From Trachelipus rathkii (lineage: Eukaryota > Arthropoda > Malacostraca > Isopoda > Trachelipodidae): a stretch of 38,238 nucleotides of DNA. Location of the stretch: positions 1 to 38,238 of the forward strand of contig JABUQX010117025.1 of the NCBI GenBank assembly GCA_015478945.1. The letters are read 5' to 3'. This document shows positions 11,940-21,175 of the stretch, in pieces (the first letter of the stretch is position 1; each line of letters begins with the position of its first letter). The notes under the pieces were generated by a model. The model searched no databases, had not been told where the DNA came from, and saw only the letters and a list, made by a program, of their open reading frames with translations. A program made the position numbers and the translations under genes.

Positions 11940-12180
11940 AAAAACCAACCAACCAATATTCATTTTCAGCTTTGTTTTTAATGTTTTAGAAAGATTTATT
12001 CGATATGGAGGGCAAAAACTTTTAATTAATTTATTATAAAATGTTTATATATTTTATTTTTGAAATTGTGTTCTTGACTTTTAATACACTGATGATGGAT
12101 ATACCTTTATCCGAAACGTCTGATTAAGTAAATAAATAAAAAGTGTGGAAAATTCTAGTTGCTGTATACTCTTTTATCTT
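11940..12180 (+). mobile_element. remnant of a Penelope-like retroelement terminal region
   Basis: Inferred from the hammerhead at 12080-12128, since these short hammerheads lie in the terminal repeats of Penelope-like elements. The ribozyme is followed by an A-rich tail with AAATAAATAAA and a unique stretch ending near 12180, where AT satellite begins. No reverse transcriptase or GIY-YIG frame is visible on either side, so only a terminal piece seems to remain. Ends and target-site duplication cannot be set from the sequence. Confidence 0.4.
12080..12128 (+). ncRNA. small hammerhead ribozyme (Penelope-associated, stem-III-less type)
   Basis: Seen: the core CTGATGA (12089-12095), a stem II of GGATA (12097-12101) with TATCC (12108-12112) closing a 6-nt loop, then GAAA (12113-12116) and CGTC (12117-12120). 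Stem I forms between 12080-12088 and 12121-12128: eight pairs, the last a U-G, with one bulged A at 12086. Stem III is absent; in its place A12116-T12119 reads ACGT, which is self-complementary. Known: many animal Penelope-like retroelements carry short hammerhead variants with a vestigial stem III, reported to cleave as dimers, where two ACGU segments pair with each other. Cleavage would fall after C12120. Odd: there is an extra U (12096) between core position A9 and stem II. All core residues are intact, so activity is plausible. Confidence 0.8.
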
Positions 12181-12570
12181 AATATATATAGTATATATAC
12201 ACATTTTTATTATTATGCCTTTTACCTCTACTAATAACATATATAATAATAATATATAATATAATATATATATATTATAATATTATAAAAATAATATATA
12301 TATTAATTAATATATTAATATATTATTATATATATATATAATAATATATATAATAATATATTATATAATATATTATATATATTATATACTATATATATAT
12401 TAATAATATATATATATATATATTAATATTATATTATAATATATACTATATATTATATATATATATATATATACTATAATTATTATATATATATATATAT
12501 ATATATAATTATATATATTATATATTATATAAATATATATATTAATATATAATTAATATATATTATAATA
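12181..12570. repeat. AT satellite
   Basis: TATATA, TAATATAT and ATTATATA runs with almost no G or C, lying between the hammerhead remnant and the GGCCCC island. No gene. Confidence 0.85.
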
Positions 12571-12838
12571 AATAACAACTTATAATCTTCTAGAAAATCT
12601 AAATTTAATTTTATTCTAAAATTTATTTAAAACATTAAAAAATATTATATATATTATAGTATGCGCAATATAATAAATTAGTTATCCTCGCTTTAAGCGT
12701 ATTGGATAATAAGATTAATTATTAAGTTTATTTATTATTAAATTACTAAATTATTAATTTTACATTCAATTATCCTACTCGCATCCTGTTTTAAGACTTT
12801 CAGTGTTTTTTGACTTACATTTTCTAATTTTTAGCTTA

Positions 12839-12920
12839 AGCCCCGGCCCCGGCCCGCCCGGCCCCGGCTAAATAGAGCAAGCCCGGCCCCGGCCCCCGGC
12901 AAATTTCCCGACCACCCGGG
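12839..12920. repeat. GC-rich GGCCCC-type tandem repeat island
   Basis: Two runs of degenerate CCCCGG/GGCCC repeats (12841-12868 and 12881-12900), separated by TAAATAGAGCAA, then AAATTTCCCG and ACCACCCGGGTC. It is almost pure G+C in a window that is mostly A+T. The minus strand has many runs of three to five G with 1-3 nt between them, so it could form G-quadruplexes; the plus strand could form i-motifs. Confidence 0.75.
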
Positions 12921-15158
12921 TCGCTCACTCTCTCATCATTATCACAATTACCATTATTCTTATATTATACTCTAGCCACACTACCTCTAACCTCCTCCAT
13001 ATAACCCTCTTTATTATATAACCTCTCTATCTTTACCATATGAGCTATTTTTCACCTCTATATTATTTACATCATTACACCTTCTTCTTGGTGCTCCCCT
13101 TCCTCTCTCACTTCCTATCCCCTATCTCGCCCTATACCTCAAATCACTCACTACTAACCTAACCTACTATATATAAATATATACTACATCATGCACCTTA
13201 TCTACACTTCTCCTTATCTCACGCAGATTAGTCCAAACCATCTATATTAACATTATCACCCTCTTATACCGTATACTCTTTTACCTCACACTATAAACCA
13301 TATCTCACTTATTCACAAATTACATCTACTCTCTATTATACACCCTATTCCTAATCCTCTCTATTTTACTAACCCCACATACCACCCCACATTAGAATAA
13401 CATATATACCTATATTAATATATATATATCGTATATATATAATACAATATAATATATATAATATAATAATATACTAGAGCTTATCAACCTATACTTATCA
13501 TATTACTTCAAAACACTTATCTATATCATAATTTCTTACTTGAGGATATACCTAATAATAGCATTCAATACCCCTACATTATGAGTTTCAACCCTACATA
13601 TATAGTATACCTTATATATAATATAGCCTATGAACATTCAAAATTTAATTTTATATATTTTCCAAACATAACTTATCAATAAGTTTTATGTGATTAAAAA
13701 TTATTTATTAACCCCCCTACTTATCCATAATTTATATATACCATCAAAACCACTCAATGTCTTACTACTACATTCCTTATACTCTCCTACTCTGTGATTC
13801 TATCCTCTTCCTTCAATTATATATCTACACTTATATCCTATTACCTTTAACTCACAAAATTCAATCACTCTTACTAATAATATATTACTGAAAACTCATA
13901 TTTACTTCTATTCTAATACTATATATAATCAATATATATATACCTCCTACTTATATACTCACTAATAACTCTACCAAGTAAATATACTATATATACCCTA
14001 TATCATATATATATTATCTGATTCCTCCTCCCTCAAACAACTAACCAATAACTTTGAGGTTCCTATTAAATACATCATTTTTCTATGTAAAATTTTCTAC
14101 TTGTAGAACCCTTCACGTTAACTTTATAAGTGATTAATTTATCTCAAATTATCAAATTCTCTTCTCTCTCTGCTACTCTAGTCTTTAAACGATATTCTTT
14201 CACTAATTATTTTCATCACTTATATACTACTGTCTTTACTTTTAAAACATTCTTCTGTATATAATAAAAATCATTTACTATTATGAGCAGGCTCTACTTT
14301 ATATACATTGAGAATCATCTTTATAAACCGAGTAGTTTCTAACCTATAAAAAAGAGTTATTAGTACACATTAAAATCATTATCACCAGATTACCCCATTC
14401 ATATACAGTCTATGTACATTATTGAGAGGGAGACTGATCTCAGGATTACGCTCCTATTTTTAATTCTAAACTAACAAAGCATATTCACTGATAGCGCCTC
14501 CTTGCCTTTCTCTTTTTTCACCTTTCTCATTGTACCCATATAATCTCCTCTGGAAAGTTCACCATAGGAGAAACTAGAGTCGTTTTAATTTAACACCCAA
14601 CTTTCGCAAAAAATAATGAAAATATTATCGACACACCACCTTTCGTATTGAAATTTGCAAATTTTCACGTAACTGTCGAGAGCACTCTCTCTCAATATAA
14701 TTAAGTTGAAACTAAAAAGCCGTCGCGCATGAGACGAGCGAAGTTAGCACACATACCGCAATATTGGCACGTTCACAGATCCTCCTCCTCGTATTTATCT
14801 AACTTATAATAATACTTACCAAAACATCTCACTCTCCTACTATATCACCCCTATACTATTAAAAATATGCTCGTTCCCCATTATTAATGCAATTTACGGA
14901 AGGACTCCATAATCAGAAGGTTTTAACTCACTAAATACTATATATATAATATATTTAACCTATATATATATTTTACTATACCCCTACTTATATATTATAT
15001 CTAATATACTCAATGTTGCCTACTACACACCTCATACATAATAATTATCACTCACTATACCCTATCTTTCACTCAGTCCTGATCAGTGACTGCGTCACCT
15101 TCGAGAATCTAAGAGATTATAACAAATCCTCTATAGGGTAGGAAGTTGTAATATATAC

Positions 15159-15189
<31 letters not shown>

Positions 15190-18100
15190 ATAACTTTCCC
15201 TTTCCTTTCTATAATATATATATATAGTAACTTTCTATTTATTTAAATTACTTCAAACTTGAAATATACCTGAAATATACGCATACACAACTCATATATC
15301 ATATCTCATACTTTACCTATCTATACTAAATTATCCTCTACTTATTCTTTATATCACCCTCCATTATCTCACTCTTCCGTTAAAAAAATAATAATCTCAT
15401 TCAACTACCTTACTCATATATTGGAAGAATTACTCATATATAACCATACACTTTTCCCTATTAATCATATATTAACTATATCTTACCAAAGTAACAAATA
15501 CCATTCAATATATATTACCCAAACACTACACCAGTACACTATACTAATATACCTTTCCCTTTATAATACAGGGGAAACCAAACAGACCATCCTCATATAT
15601 ATCCAATGATATACCTTATGTGGAGAACCTATCTTCCTATTCCTATATAATACTCCATACAACATAAATTATATAACCTGTACAGATATTCCTCCACCCC
15701 TTTTGCCTCCCATCTGTAACATTTATCCCATCTAATATGTAACATTTTACTATAATATAAATACGATCCTAACATAATTATAGTATATATATATATACTA
15801 TACCACTAGACCTGTGTGAATAACTTCCTAATTTTATTTATTTTCACCTCTCTTTTTACATCATATAATTCCTTTCGATGGTATATTGGTGAACACTATT
15901 CCCATTATCTCTCTTTTCCTGGAGTATCTCCTGGTTTCTAACTTTCTCAGGAGCTGCCTACACCCTAGACATATCTTGACATGAATACTATCAACAAATC
16001 TCCATTATTTTATTAAATATGTGAGTATAATCTTTCATCTTCAGCAATTACATAATAATAATATGTTCTCTCCTCTCCCACTTTCTGTTGAGATATCTCT
16101 CCATCTATTCACTTTGATGTTCAAGAATCATATTGGGCGTCATTATATCCTCGATTCGTTATATATAATTCACTTTCCCCTCCTCTCCTTTCCCCGCAAT
16201 TCTGTTCCGTTCTTTGAGTTTTTTATTTGCTCGAGTCGAAACCGCACTTTGTACTCCTCGTGACATTAGCCGGACTGTTTACTTCCCTACCCAGCTGAGG
16301 ATTAGCACTCATTTCTCTTGAGACTTGTTTTCCCTGAGCGGCGATTGCAGTTTCTCGCGGCAGAGATAACGCTAGTAAGCTCTGAATTAGTGAGTTTAGG
16401 TTGATTCTAGTCCTCTTAAACTTGGCTTGACGTCACATGCCTCAAACCAGGGGTGTCTGTCGAATATGCACGCGCGTTCTATCACTCATCCTTCCACTTT
16501 CTTTCATTCTTCATCATTCTAACTTTATTTTAGTTCTTAAAATTTCTTTTTCCATGAAGCGACATAGTCTCTCTCTTTTAGGGCATAGTTCGAACATCAA
16601 ACCATTTGTATTAACAAAAATCTAATCTATTGAGAGTTTACCACACTGAGTCACTACATTTATAAAATCCAACCATTTACTATTATAGTGTTATTGCATT
16701 TCTCTATTCGCCCATCTATATATCTACTCACTACTAGTACAATACCTATCACTTTTTGCTCTTTACAAATATAACTCTAATATCATACTACCCTATCACT
16801 TTATTATCCTTAATCACCAGTCTATCTATTTCACCCTTTACTTACCTATTCCTACCAATATATATATCCCTACATTTCACACATAGAGCCTATCTTTATT
16901 TATTTTTTTATCTTTATATTCCCATAACTCATTTCAAACCTCCTCACTCTACTCAATCTATATATATCACACAATTTTTATTTCCTTTATATCCTTATCT
17001 ATATAATTGTTACCAATAATTTTTAAATACTAATATATATAACATTATACCGCATTACACCTTTATACTGGACCTCTATCAAGAGCAGAATGAGAGAGAT
17101 GAGTGCTCGATTAAAATATAGCAGTAGCGCGAGCCACGCGAGACACATAGCCAGAGATTCCAACACAATATTCTTTTTAATCACTCTCTCTCTATTTTGC
17201 GCAAAATTTATCCGTTTAAACGTGTTCTCACTCGAGAGATGAGAGCGAAATTCGTACCCCACGTGAAGTTTCCGTTAATCTTTCGGGCGTACAGCCCAAA
17301 GCCTAGCTCATTGCCGATAATCCCTTACCTTTCCCTCTGGGCACACCTCATTATACTAATAGTGTACTTTAACACAGAATGTGAAATTTTGAAAGATTGT
17401 TTCCTAACATCTTAAAGCTTGCTTCCCCATAACCGCTTTTTTACTAGAAACTTGACTTTACTTATTTTCTTTCCTTAATAGAAACAGTTAGTAGTGTTAA
17501 GTGTATATAAATTTCTTCTCTTCTCTAAAAACTGGTAATAACCTCTAATTAATTATTATATATTATCTCCCACCTATAATACTTTAAATATTACTATAGC
17601 AAACCATATCTCATGATACTAAAATAATAGTTGAGATACAGATAACCACACATCCTTGCATACTACCTTCACTTGAATAGATTTACACATAAAATTATAA
17701 GAGTAATAGTTGTTTTTCTTTAAATTTTATTCTTCTCTCTCTCTCCTCATTCCTCGTTTTCTCTATTTCACTTTTTATTTCGTATTCATTATTACCACTA
17801 TAATTTTAAGAGCCTCCAATTTTAGCTCTCGTGTTTTATATCCATTATCTTACAACATTCTTTTACTTATTTGATTTTTAAAAAAAGAACCTCAAAACTT
17901 AATGTATATATCTTGACAGTTTTCTTTGAAGCCAAGTATTGTAGCTACCCTCCCAACTTAATCATAATCTTCCCTATCAATGCCCCACTATACACCCTTC
18001 TACAGCTCACTTTCTCCATTTAGTAAAAACATTCCTTTCCCCCGCTACCTCCTGATTCACTAAAATGAGGATAACCCTATATATAATTCTATATAAAATA

Positions 18101-18226
18101 TACCCATCTCTATCTCTCAAACTAAACATTTATTACACTCTACTTATATAATATATATAGTCATATCTAAAAATACTATACCTCATAATAAATATACTAA
18201 AATATTATTATACATTAACTTACTAA

Positions 18227-18259
<33 letters not shown>

Positions 18260-18303
18260 CTAGAATAACTTCTTCTATATACAATCAAAGTTTTCATTAT
18301 GGA
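12921..18303. other. C-over-G pyrimidine-rich domain, no recognised gene
   Basis: The plus strand is strongly C over G (13021-13080 has 16 C and 2 G) and rich in CTATAT, CCTC and ACCTCT words. A pure AT run lies at 15155-15190 and (TA)n at 18230-18258. More balanced islands at 14420-14790, 16190-16480 and 17080-17330 carry frames of 60-87 codons on both strands, none recognised. Hydrophobic frames such as 16756-17019 follow from the pyrimidine bias. Confidence 0.6.
18230..18258. repeat. (TA)n microsatellite
   Basis: About 14 TA units ending before ACTAGAATAAC. Confidence 0.9.
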
Positions 18304-18360
18304 TTGGGACGATTAATCGTCATCGTCAAATTTTGCTCTAATCGCAAAAATTCGTCCCAA
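18304..18360. mobile_element. MITE-like nested hairpin with TTGGGACGA ends
   Basis: Perfect 9-bp terminal inverted repeats, TTGGGACGA (18304-18312) and TCGTCCCAA (18352-18360), enclose an inner hairpin TTTTGC (18331-18336) / GCAAAA (18344-18349) with a 7-nt loop. GGGACGA-type ends resemble those of some CACTA-family MITEs, but no target duplication is evident. At 57 bp it is either a very short element or the end of a larger one. Confidence 0.4.
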
Positions 18361-18784
18361 ACTACATTTTTTTTTTTAAAACACATCGGTCAACAATATC
18401 CTTTCTCGCGAGTCTCACTCTCGGCAAAATTTCGCACGATTATTTTGCCCTCTCGCCTGCTATTTAAACTTGAGAGGTCTCTCAGCAATCATTATTAACT
18501 TTAAGAAGCGCATTTACCTTATAAAAAATACTCATTAACAAACACCCAACCATAATAAAATATTATCACTTTTAAAACTAATCACTTTTTTCGACATTTA
18601 AAAATATACAAAAATTAATATTTTATTCTCTCTATAATATAGATTACATGGACTTGTTTTAACTTTGAGTCTATATTCTTAATTCTTAATAGTCTAATAC
18701 AAACTAATAAATAGATGAGAAAACAACAGGCGGCTACTAGGCGGCGAGGGGGACGTTTTTCCGTATTCTTCTTCATAAACTCAC

Positions 18785-18900
18785 CATTGCACCCCCAAAA
18801 TTAATAGTAATAAATCAATAACGACTTTACTCAAAGCTAGACTCATGCACTCTGGGACTGGCAGGTACAGGTGGCAGTTTCGTGCAAATTTACAACAATA
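18785..18900 (-). CDS. exon-like open segment with a GTGAGT donor, product unknown
   Basis: Seen: on the minus strand a frame reads ...CHLYLPVPECMSLALSK followed by a hydrophobic VVIDLLLLILGVQ, and then meets the donor GTGAGT, whose GT lies at 18784-18783. The segment has higher GC than its flanks and balanced codons, unlike the poly-isoleucine frame upstream of it. An acceptor could be any of several AGs, for example after CTGCCAG near 18862. The hydrophobic stretch could be part of a membrane segment. I do not recognise the family; chance is likely. Confidence 0.15.
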
Positions 18901-19001
18901 ACAGATATATACAATAGTTATAAAATATAGATATATAATAATAATAATAAATTTTTCCAAAAAGATAAATTCCATCACGATAGTAAATCAATCTAAATTC
19001 A

Positions 19002-19186
19002 CTTTATACTCCGAGATAATAATTCTTTGTAATTTCATTAAACGTAATTCCAAAGTATAACCAATTAGCTGGAATACCTTTTCCATATATTCTATCATAT
19101 TTGTTAAATATTATATATATCTTCCCTATCACACTCAATAAACCAATACATCTATAATTTCTAGACTGTCCAAGGCACAGAAACAT
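19002..19186 (-). pseudogene. fragment of non-LTR retrotransposon reverse transcriptase
   Basis: Seen: a minus-strand frame of 60 codons begins MFLCLGQSRNYRCIGLLSVIGKIY and ends at a stop near 19004. Known: the N-terminal part of non-LTR (RTE/R4/Jockey-like) reverse transcriptases has the motif NYRGI(S/T)LLSVIGKIY, here matched except G to C and S to G. Odd: the usual continuation (NRL... then GFR.GR..VDQ) is missing. The residues that follow (IIFNKYDRIYGKGIPANW) do not fit that order, although 'KGIP.NW' resembles text normally found upstream of the motif. No further RT motif (the catalytic YxDD region) is seen nearby. Inference: a decayed or rearranged scrap of a retrotransposon. A short motif match by chance is the alternative. 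Confidence 0.45.
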
Positions 19187-19189
19187 ACA

Positions 19190-20216
19190 TCATCAAAAAT
19201 TTCAAATATAAAATATATAATAATCACAATCAAAGAACAGAATTGAAAATGATCAGATCTTATAGCTTATTAAATTGTTTGTATTACATAGTTTCTAAAT
19301 AATATTACATAATAACATATAACAATAAGAAAATAAGACTGATAAATAATAATAAGCACTTCAATTAATAATATATATAACTTAATAAGAATTTTGGCAG
19401 CTCATCATTGAATAATCATCCCTAGTATCCATCACTATAAATAATAATGAATGGATCAGTTTCCTTATTACGCAATATATATCACTAATAATTATCACTT
19501 AATAATAATTAATAATAATTACACTAATAATACTTAAAGTTAACTTGAATCACATACTTATCAATTTATATATCAATCAATAATAATAGCATAGAGTGAC
19601 ACTAATAATAATAATAAATTATAATTCTAGGAAGGAATAAATAATTAATAAATACAAAATTGGTGTGAAATACTTCCTTCTAATAATGTTTCTACTTTCT
19701 TTTCATTCACACTTTCAAACTCCGTTTATCAAGAAAATGACAACCAAAAGCGCTCACAAGCCTAAAAGTGCTTAAAACACTTAGTGATGAAGAAACATTT
19801 CAACATTATGGAGATCCCAACCTGAAGGGCACTCATATTACTCACTACCAAATACCACAAATCATGGTATTAAAAAATAGTCCAACATAATAATAGTAAA
19901 ATACCACCAGTATTAAAATAATATTTGACTGTATAAACAAGAGTCATATTAATTTAATAATCATAAAAATATACAAAATCAAACAAAATAATAAAATAAT
20001 AAATCATATTAATAATTAAAAACACACACTAATTAGATAATTGATTGAAATTAAATGAATTACCTAGTTTGTTATGATTTCTTCACACTCTCACACAATA
20101 ATATTAAAGATACTGAATATGAAAAGAGATCACTTCCTACATTTACTATCAGCAGTTGGGTCAAATATATATTTTAAAAATTAACCAAAATAATTATTTA
20201 TAATTAAGTAAATATT
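19190..20216. repeat. TAA/ATA-rich block, left arm of the second composite domain
   Basis: AATAATAAT words dominate (for example 19490-19515, 19600-19620), mixed with ordinary AT-rich DNA that includes the SEC63-like fragment. Read on the minus strand it is the same ATT dialect as 8565-9110. Confidence 0.65.
19741..19890 (+). pseudogene. SEC63-like (ER translocation J-protein) fragment, probably a relic
   Basis: Seen: a plus-strand frame from CAA at 19741 to the TAA at 19888-19890, preceded by TGA, gives ...KVLKTLSDEETFQHYGDPN followed by LKGTHITHYQIPQIMVLKNS. Known: SEC63, the ER-membrane J-domain partner of the Sec61 translocon, has just after its J domain 'A..ALTDEE....W.KYGNPDGPG.....I.LP.WIV..KNS'. 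DEE, YG, P, the later G, the P at matching spacing, V and KNS all line up. Odd: three residues are missing between DEE and YG, the tryptophan is isoleucine, one residue is missing before KNS, and the J domain itself (HPD motif) is not found upstream in any frame. Inference: a diverged exon or, more likely, a pseudogene fragment. Confidence 0.45.
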
Positions 20217-20815
20217 TCATACACTGCTGAATAATATCTCTTGAATAGATATTATGATGATTGCTATTGATTGTGAGATGAAAATGATATGTAAGATCTT
20301 GAGATGCGATAATGTACTGAATTTCCTAGATAGATGATTCAAGATGAATGATCGATGATGATAGATGATAGATGAGTGATGATCGTGATTTGATAGATAA
20401 TGTATTCGCATCTGTCGATTATAAAGATTATCCATGCACTTTGTAGAGTTATATCTGACTCATTGATTATGAGAGAGAGAGACTATGATTTAATTTATTG
20501 AACAATAGATACTATGATTTAAAATATTCGTATATCTTATGAGTATTAATGAATTGATAATTATGATTCCGATATCAATTTGATAGAAATGATAGAATGA
20601 ATGATCGATCTCGAATATTGATGTCGATGTTAAGAAGTACGAATTAGATGATGATGATGTGATGAATGATACTGACTGATGTTGATAGTACTAGATTGAT
20701 TCGGACTAGGAGTGAATGATAGTTCCGCCTAGATTGAATTTAATTTAAAACTAGATCTACTAATGATAATGATAAACTTGATGATATTAGATAATGATTA
20801 ATGATAATCATAATA
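20217..20815. repeat. GATGAT/TGA-rich cryptically simple block
   Basis: Dense GATGATAGATGATAGATGA and GATGATGATG words, for example at 20343-20385 and 20648-20665. On the minus strand this is the ATCATC dialect of 9111-11690. The 72-codon minus frame (20217-20435), rich in histidine and isoleucine, is a by-product of the repeats. Confidence 0.75.
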
Positions 20816-21175
20816 AATAATAACCAGTAGATATTAATATTTATATATATATAGTAACTAAAAATAATACCAATTATATGTAGTTAAAAAAAATATGATG
20901 AATATATTATAGAAAATGAATAATAATTTTTACAATTTAATACTAATATAGTCTAAGTATAGCAATAATCCTAGATATAAACTTAAATCTTGAAAAGATA
21001 TCATAATCTAAATCTAAAACTAATAATAAATAATTACTTAATAATAAATAATACATAAAATAATAATTCAAAACTGAATGATTTTTATATAATATTAGAG
21101 TAATAATCAACAATCTAATATGTATAGTTAAAAATTTTAAATTAAATAAATAATTATATAAAATTTAAGGTATAA
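20816..21175. repeat. TAA-rich block, right arm of the second composite domain
   Basis: AATAATAAATAAT words, few G or C, ending at about 21175 where mixed sequence resumes with CACTTCGGTTC. No gene. Confidence 0.7.

Noticed and set aside
16756..17019. 87-codon hydrophobic plus frame resembling a membrane protein
   Set aside because: The C/T-rich strand composition alone yields L, I, S, P, Y and F; nothing marks a start, domain or exon boundary.
20217..20435. 72-codon minus frame with many H and I
   Set aside because: It is produced by the GATGAT repeats read on the minus strand.
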